36,579 bases of DNA from the NCBI GenBank assembly GCA_002351705.1, contig DEHC01000049.1, positions 1-36,579 on the forward strand. Reading direction: 5' to 3'. This document shows, piece after piece, positions 24,583 to 33,900 of the stretch. The position numbers and the translations under genes were made by a program. This stretch comes from Gammaproteobacteria bacterium UBA2810 (GTDB lineage Bacteria > Pseudomonadota > Gammaproteobacteria > Enterobacterales > Succinivibrionaceae). The notes beneath the pieces are model-generated. The model saw only the letters and a list, made by a program, of their open reading frames with translations, made no database searches and had not been told where the DNA came from. The stretch's first letter is position 1, and every line of letters starts with the position of its first letter.

Positions 24583-25226
24583 GGCTCGCAAAGGCGGAGC
24601 CTGATCCTGCAATGACTCAGGCTGCCGCATCAGGGCCTGCTACCCCCTGCGTTTTCTCCTAAATGGCTGGTGAAATTTCCTGCAGCATTTCGCTCCGGCG
24701 GCTCTGCTCCCGTGCGGCCGGCCTCTTCACAGAAATTTTACCTTCCCGGGTTTCTCTCCTCTATCTCCGTCAGAAAGCTTCCGCATTTCCCCGCAAAACC
24801 CTGTCCGGTCTCAGTTTTTCCATGCACCGCGGAGGAGCGTCCCTGGCGGCGGAATGATTCACATTGGCGCAGATCCGGCATTACACACTTGGGGGTGGTT
24901 TACTCTGAGGCCGGGGTTCTTTACGATACGGACAGTGAGCAGGATCACATTTTCCGGCACGCGGGTTGCACTCTGAAACCTGCTGCATCATTGGAAGCGC
25001 GGCACTGCTCACTGGATAGAACTGATTACCGGATAACTAAAAAAATAAATGAAGGACAGCGTCACCGGGCCGCGGGCGGCACAGCCGCCGGGGCCGGGTC
25101 TCTGTCCGGGAGCCCGTCACGGACTGCTGCAGTCAGGTGCGATCGTGACGGGGTTATGTTCAGTCTGAGGTGCGGGCACTGTGCACTTTTGCCCGCACTG
25201 CTGATCCAGAGAGGAGGACTCCGGCT
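24583..25226. other. Intergenic region with no supported gene
   Basis: A stretch of 644 bases. A perfect hairpin AGGCTC...GAGCCT (24582-24602) sits at the end of the AAA-type gene without a T run. An open frame crosses the region (24670-25311), but its translation is low in structure, overlaps the start of the next gene and has no ribosome binding site, so I do not call it. Nothing else stands out. Confidence 0.6.
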
Positions 25227-26969
25227 ATGGAAACTGATGATACGCTGCAGCAGAGGACGGGAAAATCCGGTATGGAGAGCCTGCAGGAGCAGCAGATCGC
25301 CGAGCTCGTGAGGCTCGGCCGCATGTACCTGAAGGAGCACGGCGCCTCACAGGAGCCGTCAGCGGCTTATATTGACGCAGTGAAGGCTGCAGAGGAAGAC
25401 CTCAGGGCCGCGAGGAAGGGCAATGCCGAGGCGGCAGAGAGGCTCGGCATCAGGTATCAGCGCGGAGATGGCGTCGAACAGGATTACGCGGAGGCGCTGA
25501 AGTGGTTCAGCGCCGCAGCTGAGAAGGGCAATGCCGGTGCTGAGTACAGCCTCGGCTTTATGTATGAGAACGGGCTCGGCGCGGTCACGGATCTCGCCGC
25601 GGCGGTGAGTTTCTACAAGAAGGCCGCGGCGCACGGCTCAGCCCGCGCCGAGAGGAGCCTCGGGCGCCTTTATGAGGGCGGGCTAGGCGTCACGCAGGAC
25701 TTTGCCGAGGCGGTCAAGTGGTACAGCCGGGCGGCTGCTGACGGCGATGCCGAGGGCGCCTACCGGCTGGGCCTCAGGTATGAGGCAGGCGACGGCGGGC
25801 CCGCGGACTATGCGGAGGCCGCAAGATGGTTCATGAAGGCGGCACTTCAGGATCACGCGGGGGCGCAGGACAGCCACGGCTACCTCTACCAGACCGGCAG
25901 GGGGGTCGCGAAGAGCTATTCCGAGGCCCTCAGGTGGTACCGGAAGGCCGCGGAGCAGGGCGATGCCGGGGCAGAGAACAACCTCGGCTACATGTACGAC
26001 TGCGGCCTCGGGATCAGGCAGAGCAGCGAGGAGGCTGTCGTCTGGTACCGCAAATCCGCCGCCCAGGGCTTTGCCTGCGCCGAGTCGAACCTCGGCTTCA
26101 TGTACGAGAGCGGGCGCGGTGTTCCCCGGGACTATGCTGAGGCCATCAGATGGTACCGGAAGGCCGCGGAGAAGGGCAACGCGCGCGCCGAGCACCGCCT
26201 CGGCCTGATGTCCGAGAACGGCTACGGCACCCTCCGGAATTACCAGGAGGCCGCGAAGTGGTACCAGAGCTTCGCGGAGCACGGCTTCGCCGCCGCGCAG
26301 TACAGCCTTGCCGAGATGCTCTATTACGGCCGCGGGGTTGACCGCGACTTCGCCGAGGCGGTGAAGTGGTACCGGAGGGCTGCTGCCCAGGGCCACGCTG
26401 ACGCGGAGAACAACCTCGGCTACATGTACGAGAACGGCCGCGGGGTCGGCCAGGATTACGCCGAGGCCGCCAGGTGGTACAGGAAGGCTGCGGATCACGG
26501 CTTCTCGAGGTCGCAGACCAACCTCGGCTACATGTACGAGACCGGGCGCGGCGTGGAGCGCGACTACGCGGAGGCCGCGAAGTGGTATCTGAAGGCTGCC
26601 GAGCAGGGCTTCGCCCCGGCGCAGAACCATCTCGCCATGATGTACTACTCAGGGCGCGGGGTCTCCCAGGACTACCGTGAGGCCGCAAGGTGGTACCGCG
26701 AGGCCGCGGAGCAGGGTAACCTCTATGCCCAGAACTGGCTCGGGTTCATGTATGAGCGCGGCCAGGGCGTCCCGCAGGACTACAGCGAGGCGATGAGGCT
26801 CTACAAGGGAGCCGCGGAGCGCGGCGACGCCGCTGCGCAGTACCGGATCGGCGACATGTACCGGAGAGGCAAGTGCGTCGAGCGCGACTACGCCGAGGCG
26901 GTGAAGTGGTACCTCATGGCAGCTGACAGGACGCAGGGCGGGAACGCCCATGTGCAGTCGCGCGCGTAG
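25227..26969 (+). CDS. Sel1-repeat protein, 14 repeats
   Basis: The 580-residue product is almost entirely Sel1: fourteen consecutive 36-residue repeats from about residue 67 to the end, nearly all with LGxMYExGxGVxxDYAEAxxWYRKAAEQG spacing and without gaps. The first 65 residues form a charged helix-rich head that lacks the module shared by the 18944-22683 genes. There is no signal peptide. ATG 25227 was chosen for GAGGAGG upstream; the frame is open to 25170 without a good start. High regularity suggests recent repeat expansion, and DNA between repeats is similar enough to recombine. The array would form a superhelical binding surface; partners are unknown. Confidence 0.93.
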   Translation: METDDTLQQRTGKSGMESLQEQQIAELVRLGRMYLKEHGASQEPSAAYIDAVKAAEEDLRAARKGNAEAAERLGIRYQRGDGVEQDYAEALKWFSAAAEKGNAGAEYSLGFMYENGLGAVTDLAAAVSFYKKAAAHGSARAERSLGRLYEGGLGVTQDFAEAVKWYSRAAADGDAEGAYRLGLRYEAGDGGPADYAEAARWFMKAALQDHAGAQDSHGYLYQTGRGVAKSYSEALRWYRKAAEQGDAGAENNLGYMYDCGLGIRQSSEEAVVWYRKSAAQGFACAESNLGFMYESGRGVPRDYAEAIRWYRKAAEKGNARAEHRLGLMSENGYGTLRNYQEAAKWYQSFAEHGFAAAQYSLAEMLYYGRGVDRDFAEAVKWYRRAAAQGHADAENNLGYMYENGRGVGQDYAEAARWYRKAADHGFSRSQTNLGYMYETGRGVERDYAEAAKWYLKAAEQGFAPAQNHLAMMYYSGRGVSQDYREAARWYREAAEQGNLYAQNWLGFMYERGQGVPQDYSEAMRLYKGAAERGDAAAQYRIGDMYRRGKCVERDYAEAVKWYLMAADRTQGGNAHVQSRA

Positions 26970-26983
26970 GGCCAAGAGCAATC

Positions 26984-27063
26984 CCTGCGGCGCATGATGC
27001 CGCAGGATCAAGTGTCTGCGCATGAGACCGGGGGAGCCCCCGGATCATGCCGGGCTCTTTTTG
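26984..27063 (+). terminator. Double hairpin terminator after the Sel1 gene
   Basis: A perfect stem CCTGCGGC/GCCGCAGG (26984-26991 and 26999-27006) is followed by GAGCCC...GGGCTC (27034-27039 and 27052-27057) and a run of five T. The second hairpin is the likely terminator. Confidence 0.75.
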
Positions 27064-27100
27064 TTCCATGATGCGGTGACATCCGTCATTCCGGAGAGTT

Positions 27101-27119
27101 ATTCCTGCCATGCAGGAAT
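27101..27119. promoter_or_regulatory. Perfect palindrome upstream of DUF805 genes
   Basis: ATTCCTGC-CAT-GCAGGAAT has perfect eight-base arms. It lies about 120 bases before the 27242 gene and has no T run, so an operator or RNA hairpin is as likely as a terminator. Confidence 0.4.
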
Positions 27120-27241
27120 GCTGAGGACGCGGCCGCCGGCTCTCTTTGCTAATTCGACAGAGATCAACAACGCTCCTTCCGATAACGGGTAACATCATTC
27201 TGCTGCTGACAGAATGAGGCAGGTCCTGCCATGGAGGAAAA

Positions 27242-27778
27242 ATGTTCTGCAGAAAATGCGGCTCGCCGATCCCGGATGACTCTCTTTTCTGCCCGAAATG
27301 CGGCACCCGCGTTGACGTACCGTCAGGCGGACCCTCAGGGTTCCGGTACGCGTGGCCGCCTGATCCGGCCGTCAGGCAGTACGGCCTTTTCGAGTTTGCC
27401 GGCTGGTTTGCCGTTAAGGGACGCATGGCGAGGAAGGAGTACTGGCAGAGGGAGCTCACCATGTTCGCCGCAACCTTTGCCATCGGTCTCGCCTGGGGCT
27501 TTGCCGGATGGAACGTGGCTGCCCTGTACCTCACGCTCATACCGGCGTACATCTCGAATATCTGCATCCACGTGAGGCGCCTCCATGATCTCGGCGTGTC
27601 AGGCTGGTGGTTCCTGCTCGTAATGCTTGCCGGAGGGTTCACGGCAGGGCTGTTCGGCAGCGACGCGGCAGTATGGCTCTACAACATCGGCATGCTCGCG
27701 GTTTTCGGAAGCGTCCCGGGGACGCATGGCAGGAACCGGTTCGGCCCGGATCCGCTGTCAGGCACATTCGAGGCCTGA
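27242..27778 (+). CDS. Zinc-ribbon DUF805 membrane protein (1)
   Basis: The 178-residue product starts with a zinc ribbon (FCRKCGSPIPDDSLFCPKCG: two CxxC pairs at residues 3-20), then a linker, then a DUF805 domain. The domain shows GRMARKEYWQRE, about four hydrophobic helices, RRLHDLGVSGWWF and the C-terminal GTHGRNRFGPDP. DUF805 proteins are inner-membrane proteins of unknown function; the zinc ribbon should face the cytoplasm. ATG 27242 has GGAGG six bases upstream. The next gene is a paralogue on the same strand 50 bases on, so the two probably form an operon. Confidence 0.9.
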   Translation: MFCRKCGSPIPDDSLFCPKCGTRVDVPSGGPSGFRYAWPPDPAVRQYGLFEFAGWFAVKGRMARKEYWQRELTMFAATFAIGLAWGFAGWNVAALYLTLIPAYISNICIHVRRLHDLGVSGWWFLLVMLAGGFTAGLFGSDAAVWLYNIGMLAVFGSVPGTHGRNRFGPDPLSGTFEA

Positions 27779-27828
27779 AGGGTGCGGCTCCGGGATGATT
27801 TGAAGCCGGCGCCTCTTAGGGAGGGAAA

Positions 27829-28341
27829 ATGATCTGCAGAAACTGCGGCGCGGAAGTGCCGTTCGGGGCAGTCTACTGCCCGGTTTGCGGCACGCCCGCG
27901 GAAGAGACGGACGTCAGTCCGTTCACGGGCGGGGCTGACTTCCGGGATTCCCCGGCAAGGCCGCACAGCCTCCTCTCGCCCCGCGGCTGGTTTGCCGTGA
28001 AAGGGAGAATGGGAAAGAGGGAGTTCTGGCGGAGGCAGGCCTGGCTCTTTTTCCTCCTGTTCGCGGTCCTCGCCGTGTCCGCCCTCATAGAGGGCCTTCT
28101 CTACTCGTCTGCTGACACCGGGGCGGTTCCTGCCGCCATCAGGGCTCTGGGCGCTGCGGCTGCCGCTCTGTCAGCCCTCACAATTCTCATCAGGCGCATG
28201 CACGACATCAACTGCAGCGCCGCCATCGCTGTCCTCGTATACCTTTTCACCGGGCCTTTCGGGTACCTGATCTCAGGCGTCATCAGCGGGACTCCGGGAC
28301 CGAACCGCTTCGGGCCGGATCCCGCGGGAGAGGCTTACTGA
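27829..28341 (+). CDS. Zinc-ribbon DUF805 membrane protein (2)
   Basis: The 170-residue product repeats the layout of its neighbour: zinc ribbon ICRNCGAEVPFGAVYCPVCG, then GWFAVKGRMGKREFWRRQ, hydrophobic helices, RRMHDINCSAAIAVLVYLF and GTPGPNRFGPDP. GWFAVKGRM is identical in both genes, showing a local duplication. The RRLHDLG motif of the family is altered here to RRMHDIN, so this copy has diverged more. ATG 27829 follows AGGGAGG. Function unknown; possibly a heteromer with the first protein. Confidence 0.88.
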   Translation: MICRNCGAEVPFGAVYCPVCGTPAEETDVSPFTGGADFRDSPARPHSLLSPRGWFAVKGRMGKREFWRRQAWLFFLLFAVLAVSALIEGLLYSSADTGAVPAAIRALGAAAAALSALTILIRRMHDINCSAAIAVLVYLFTGPFGYLISGVISGTPGPNRFGPDPAGEAY

Positions 28342-28399
28342 AGGCTCCTGCTGCCCCACGCGGAATGGCGCTTCACGGTACCGGCCGTGAGAGCTGCTC

Positions 28400-28966
28400 T
28401 CACTCCGCCGCGGCGCTTTCCTGTTTCCCGGGAGGCGCGTCATCGGTGAAGCCCCTGCCTTTCCCCGGCACGAACATCTGGCAGCGCCCGAGGGCCTCGT
28501 TGGTACCGACATAGAGTATGGGGATGATGACGCCGTTGTTCCCGGTCCTCGCGTAGTCGTAGACTCCGGTGAGCCTGTTCGGGAAGCGGTAGAAAATCCT
28601 TGAGGTGTCCTTCTCTCCGGTCTCGTATTTCTCGAAGGACTTCAGCATCGCGTCAGGCCGGAAGGGAACGGGCTTCCCGTCCTTCTTCGAGAAGAGCATC
28701 ACCGACTTGTAGGCAAGGTGCCCGTTCGCGGCGAAGACGAGGCTCGTGCGGTAGTCGGGGCTGAAGCCCGGGCCTCCCGCGCAGGTGTTCATTCCGGTGA
28801 GCTGTGCCTCCGGGTAGGCAAGCATGAAGTCCGCGAGGAACTGCTCGTTCTCCGGGAGATCCCAGAGCGCGTCGAACTGCTCGGCTGCCGAGGCCTGCGC
28901 AAAGGTGAGGAAGGCAGAGGCGGCAAGCGCCGCCGCAGCCCTGATGAGTGAGGATCTTTCTCGCAT
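28400..28966 (-). CDS. Exported hypothetical protein
   Basis: A 188-residue protein beginning with a signal peptide (MRERSSLIRAAAALAASAFL, cut probably after ASA), so it acts outside the cytoplasm. The mature part starts AEQFDALWDLPENEQFLADF and carries two cysteines (NTCAGG and GRCQMF) that could form a disulfide. I recognise no family. ATG 28966 was chosen because it gives the signal peptide directly; ATG 28990 would add eight residues, and the frame open to 29086 looks like AT-rich non-coding sequence. No clear ribosome binding site. It diverges from the first small RNA candidate. Confidence 0.75.
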   Translation of the reverse strand: MRERSSLIRAAAALAASAFLTFAQASAAEQFDALWDLPENEQFLADFMLAYPEAQLTGMNTCAGGPGFSPDYRTSLVFAANGHLAYKSVMLFSKKDGKPVPFRPDAMLKSFEKYETGEKDTSRIFYRFPNRLTGVYDYARTGNNGVIIPILYVGTNEALGRCQMFVPGKGRGFTDDAPPGKQESAAAE

Positions 28967-29069
28967 ATCGTCTGAGGGGGAGAGCGTCATTTTTTTATTT
29001 AATTTTTTATCCCGGAAAATTTTTTCAAAAATATTGAACTTTTTCTTCCGCGGGTTGTCTAAATTAACA

Positions 29070-29137
29070 GAAATTGGAAAAAGCAATGCTTTACACCCGG
29101 CTGGCCTGCCGCTCGGACCAGCCGGGTTTATTTTATC
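29070..29137 (+). ncRNA. Candidate small RNA A
   Basis: A promoter-like TTGAAC (29034-29039), 18 bases, TCTAAA (29058-29063) is followed by about 25 bases of unpaired sequence and a perfect stem CCCGGCTGG/CCAGCCGGG (29096-29104 and 29118-29126) with a T-rich tail. No ORF fits between them. A similar unit lies at 29374-29480, with the same box spacing and shared blocks (GAACTTTTTC, TGTCTAA, AACAG, ATTGGAA). Paralogous small RNAs are the best reading; transcription is not shown. Confidence 0.5.
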
Positions 29138-29409
29138 TTATATCCGCCTGCTGTTCATGTTTTGAGCAAATCCGCCGCTTCCTGAAAAAATTCCTGCTGT
29201 CCAGGGCAGGGCCTCACGGGGCGTGAGGTGAGGAAAGAAAAAACTTCCCTGGCTTACCGGCCCCTGCCTGAGCCGCTTTGCCGGGGCCTGCCGGATGACG
29301 CGTGACGGGACAGGCGGAAAAATCCTCGCCAGTGACTCCGCTCAAAAATTTTCCGCCGCGCGCGGATTATTTTCCGAACTTTTTCATTCCGGGACTGTCT
29401 AAGAGAACA

Positions 29410-29480
29410 GCAGATTGGAATTGCTTGTTCATTGTTTCCCTTTCCAGGCCGGAGTTTTTGCCCCGGCCTTATTTTTTTTT
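29410..29480 (+). ncRNA. Candidate small RNA B
   Basis: CCGAAC (29374-29379), 18 bases, TCTAAG (29398-29403), then a short leader and the stem AGGCCGG/CCGGCCT (29446-29452 and 29463-29469) with a tail of nine T. It is similar in order, spacing and several sequence blocks to candidate A. The stems differ in sequence but both fold perfectly, which supports selection for structure. Confidence 0.5.
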
Positions 29481-29558
29481 CAGCCTCTGAGTGCCCGGAG
29501 CGCCGCCCGGACCCACGGGAAAAGCCGGAAAAGGCCCGGAGGCGGCGCGGCCCCGGGA

Positions 29559-30677
29559 TTATTCGGCGGTGCCCTTCGCTGACTTGATCTCCTCCCAGAT
29601 TTTCCCGACCTTCTCGCTGAACTCAGGAGGGAGGGGCCCCATCAGGAACATTTTCCGGAGGAGCTCATCCGGGAGGAAGATATTGGGATTGTCCCTCACC
29701 TCGCTGGAGACGAGACGCCTCGATTCCGGAACTGCGTTGAAATAGTGCACATACGAGCTGATGCTTGCCATTATCTCGGGCCGGAGGAGATAGTTCATGA
29801 ACTTCTCCGCGTTCCGGGGATGCCTCGCGTCAGCTGGAATGGCCATCATGTCATAGAAGAGCATCGCGCCTTCCTTCGGGATTATGTAGCCGATGCGCAT
29901 CTTGCTGGCTGAATCCTCTGCCCTTTCCGCGGCCTGCAGGATGTCGCCGCTCCAGCCGACGGCCATGCAGATTTCACCGCCCGCCAGATCATTGATGTAG
30001 TCCGAGGAGTGGAAGTATTTTATGTAGGGGCGGACGCCCTGGAGGAGCTTCTCCGCCTTCCTCAGATCGCCGATGCCGGGTGCATCGGTGCTTATGCCCA
30101 GGTAGTGGAGGGCAATAGCGATTATGTCAGTAGGGGAGTTCAGCACCGCGACGCCGCAGCCGCTGAGCCTCTTCATGTTCTCGGGCCTGAAGAAATAGTC
30201 CCAGGAGTCAGGCTTCGCGCCCTTGCCGAATATCTCCTCGAACTTCCCGGCGTTGTAGCCGATGCCGGTTGTCCCGATCCCGTAGGGGATGGAGTGCTCG
30301 TTGCCGGGGTCCACCGCCTCCAGGAGCCTCATCTGCGAGGGATCGAGGTTCTTCCAGTTCGGGATATTGTCCCGGTTGAGCTTGCGGTAGGCGCCGGCCT
30401 TTATCTGCCTCGCGAGGAAGTCCTGCGCCGGCACGACAAGATCATACCCGCTGTTCCCCTTCATTACCTTCTCGTCAAGGACCTCGTTGCTGTCGTAGAG
30501 GTCATAGGTGATCCTGATGCCGGTCTCCTGCTCGAAGTTCACTATGGTGTACGGGGCAATGTAGTCGCTCCAGTTCCAGATGCGGAGGACCTTCTCCTCC
30601 TCCTCTGCTGACGCAGGGGCAGACTGCGCTCCCAGGGAAGCGGCAAGCAGCAGTGCAAATGCACCAAAGATTTTCAT
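29559..30677 (-). CDS. potF: Polyamine ABC transporter substrate-binding protein, PotF/PotD type
   Basis: The 372-residue protein has a signal peptide (MKIFGAFALLLAASLGAQSA) and the periplasmic binding fold of PotF/PotD. It follows Escherichia coli PotF closely: WNWSDYIAPYTIVNFEQETG, DSNEVLDEKVMKGNSGYDLV, the DPGNEHSIPYGIGTTGIGYN block and ICMAVGWSGDI. The polyamine-binding aromatic and acidic residues of these blocks are present. It would deliver putrescine or spermidine to a permease. ATG 30677 has CAGGAG eight bases upstream; the frame open to 30752 is not needed. No potG/H/I permease or ATPase gene lies beside it in this window, so the partner genes must be elsewhere. Confidence 0.9.
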   Translation of the reverse strand: MKIFGAFALLLAASLGAQSAPASAEEEEKVLRIWNWSDYIAPYTIVNFEQETGIRITYDLYDSNEVLDEKVMKGNSGYDLVVPAQDFLARQIKAGAYRKLNRDNIPNWKNLDPSQMRLLEAVDPGNEHSIPYGIGTTGIGYNAGKFEEIFGKGAKPDSWDYFFRPENMKRLSGCGVAVLNSPTDIIAIALHYLGISTDAPGIGDLRKAEKLLQGVRPYIKYFHSSDYINDLAGGEICMAVGWSGDILQAAERAEDSASKMRIGYIIPKEGAMLFYDMMAIPADARHPRNAEKFMNYLLRPEIMASISSYVHYFNAVPESRRLVSSEVRDNPNIFLPDELLRKMFLMGPLPPEFSEKVGKIWEEIKSAKGTAE

Positions 30678-30844
30678 TTTCACGGCTCCTGCAGGTATGT
30701 TCTCCGGCGGCAGAGGCAGGGAACAGGCTGTGCCGCCTTGCTCTGCCGCCATTCAGGGCTCTCTGATGACAGAAAACATTCAAAAAGCACGCCACAGGGC
30801 TGCAGAGCACGCGATTTGCGCGGAAAATGAGCGGGCCGTGGGTT

Positions 30845-30873
30845 TTGTCCCTGAGTGCACTTTCACTTAAAAT
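30845..30873 (+). promoter_or_regulatory. Promoter of the SNF2-type gene
   Basis: TTGTCC (30845-30850), 17 bases, TAAAAT (30868-30873). The inverted repeat TGCAC...GTGCA surrounds the -10 box. It lies in the divergent region shared with potF. Confidence 0.55.
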
Positions 30874-30907
30874 AGTGCAGTTTCATCAACATAAGGCGCG
30901 GAATATC

Positions 30908-33900
30908 ATGGCGGCTGATTTAAAAGATCTCTTCCCGAACTGGTGGAGCAGTGAGTGGGCAAAGGTCAAGCTGTGGGACTTCACCCCGAAGATGCTCGGC
31001 GATGGCTTCCGTCTCCTCTCGGAGGGCTGCTTTTCCCATGTGAGCGCAGACGGGAAGGGGCCCTTTTACTGCATCTCGGAGCAACTGAGGGTGAAGCTCC
31101 GCTTCCTTCGCTTTACGCCGAAGCAGAAGACAGAGATCAGGGACATCATCCTTCATGATGAGGCAGGATGTGAGGATCTGCAGAGGGGCATCATGAACAG
31201 GCCGCTATGGAACAGGCTGAGGAGAAGCGGCCTCTCTCCGGAGCTCTCCGGTGACGATGAGCTCTCGAACTACAGCGGAGTGCCTGCGCGGAAGGACCGT
31301 GCATACCATGCGGCGGCGCTGCTTCTCGCGTCATGGCTCGTGAACTCGGATCCCGCGCTGATGTTCGCCTGGCGCGGGCTCAGCCTCTATGATGAGCTCT
31401 CCCTGCCGCAGAGGCCGCTGAAGCCGCTTCCGGACGGGAGGATGCCGGCCGGCGCAATAGAGCTCCCCGCTGCGAGGAATGAGCGCATCGCGGAGAGGGA
31501 GTCAGATGTCCTCACCAGGGACAGCAGCGGGATTATTGAGCGCTGGGCCCCGGAGGCGCACGCGCGCTCCTGGCTTCTGAACAGGCTGCCGCCGCAGGCG
31601 GATTTAAGTGAGGCGGAAAGGATTGCCCCGAAGCTCCATGGCTTCATCACAGGCGATCTGCAGTTCGGAAGGGGGCTCACCGCAAGCCTTGATCTGCCTG
31701 ACGGGAAGAGCAGGACCGTCGCCATAGCCTTTCATCAGCTCCCTTCCACCGCGCAGGGAAAGTTCGAGACATATTTCCGGGGCCACAGGGACGAGTGCCT
31801 GTCCATAGGGCAGAATGTCCTGACTCCTGAAATCTCCGGTTCCATAGAGAGGCTGTGGCCCGGATTCTTCGAGGGGAGGAAGGACGAGCTCAGGGGAGAG
31901 CGGGGGGATCCGGCGCTACTCGCGCTCGCGCTCCGTACTGCTGCGGCTGTCTCCAGGTATCCGAGGCTGATGTTCATCCTCCGCGGGTTCAGAATCAACG
32001 GCTGGATTGAGTACCACAGGAATGCTGCGGATGAGGCCCCGAAGCCCCGGCGCCGCAGGAGCAGGAGGAGATTCTGGGACGATGACTATATGCCGTATCA
32101 CTTTGACAGCTGGGATGATGACAGCGACGATGAGGATGATGAGCCCGCTGATCTCAGTCCGGAGAATCCTGATGGACGCGAGCCTGACGCCCCGGGCGGT
32201 GCACGGTGGGTCAGGAGATGGCTCAGAGGCACAGGCTTTGATGAGAACAGCAGCGCCGGGGCCGGGGGAAAGATCATCCTCCGGGAAGGCAGGGCGGGGG
32301 ACTTCGTCCTTGATAAGGAAAAGCACCTCCTCAGCACAGGCATCACCGATGAGTTCGGCGACGTCAGCACGGTCACGCTGGCATTCAAGCAGTACGGCAG
32401 CAGGGAGCGGGACCTTATCAGCGCCATGCTGCATCTTCACCCGGAACGCCTGGACGAGCTCAGGAAGGGCGTGGTGAGCGGAGCGCTGCAGACGCTCTTC
32501 GGCAAATACAATCTCGATCTCATCCCTGACGGTAATGAGGACATAAACGTCACGAAGCCAGGCACGAACACCCCTGATGTCTGTGCCATGTTAATAAAAG
32601 CGACGCAGCTCCTCTCTGACAATCCGGTGCTCCTCCTCAAATGCCGCGGCTTTGACATAGACGACGGCAGCAGCCTTGATCCCCGGAACCTCTCCGCGGA
32701 TGCGCTTCTCGAGGTCTGCGCGCCGGGGGAGGAGGCGCGCGGCTTCATGAGCCTGTTCATCCCTGATCCGCTGAAGGCCCCGCTTCTGGAGGCTGCCGTC
32801 CTGGTCTCAGGCGGGAGCATCGGCGAGCCGGCCGCGGAGCATGGCACCGTCAGGGTGGACACCGGCAGCGGAGAGGGCAGGAAGTCAGTGATCCTCACAA
32901 TGAGGCCCTTCACCTGCGCCGAGGCAGCAGATCTCACTGAGACCTTTGACAGCTCCTACAGCCTGCTGAGATCGCTTGCCCGCGGCGGCAGCATGCATCC
33001 GGGGCTCAGGAGCATACTTGAGGAGAAGCACGCCCTTCCTGCCGGAGGAACGCTCACGATGGACGGCACTGACGTGACCGATCGCGTGATGAGCGATACC
33101 CTGCTCACCGCAGTCATCATCCGGCTCGCCGAGGCGGCAGGGCGCAGGCCGGTGCTGCTTTTCGCGTGGCGCGGTCTGCCGCTCGGCCTCGCCACGCTCG
33201 GTGAGATCCGCGCGGAGCTTCAGGGAAAATCCCCTGAGGAGCCGTTCCTGATGGAGATGCCGGAGAAGACTGACTATTATTTCGAAAGGACCCTGTCCTC
33301 ATGTCTCTCGGATCCTCGGGGCAGCTTCAGGTGGTGGGGCAATGAATGGCTTGACAGCCTGTCGGATTCTTGCTGGGACAAAAAAGGCGTCAGGGCGGAG
33401 GCGGAGAGAATGCTCGGGAGCGGCGGCATGGGAGAGCTCCGCTTTCTCCCGAACCAGCGCACCCTCTGCTGCAGCATGAAAGGGAAGTCAGGAGGGCTGA
33501 AGCGCCTTACTCTCCCCCTTGATGATCTGAACGACCGGGAAAGGGAGCAGATCCTGGTGTTCTTCAGGGATCGCCCTGGCCTCACAAAGGCCCTGCGGCT
33601 CGGCTATCTTGACCGGAGCTTCATGAGGTTCGCGAAAGACAGGAGCATCAGCCTCATCTGCAGACGGTACGGCGAGTACCTGAAGTGCGGTGATGATGTC
33701 GTTGTCCGGAACGAGGAGCGCTGCGCCTTCGTCCTGCAGCAGGCCCGACTTCTTGATAAGGATCCCTCGCTCATGTTCATCTGGCGCGGCCTTGACATCT
33801 GGAAGGAGCTCGGGCTCGGCGCGGGGGCCCCGCTGCAGGAGCCTGACGGGGAGCAGCTCCGCGAATATGATGAGGCCGATGCCGCGAAGAGCCGCGGGAA

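Noticed and set aside
24670..25311. 213-residue open frame between the AAA-type and Sel1 genes
   Set aside because: No ribosome binding site, overlaps the Sel1 start and has no coherent protein features.
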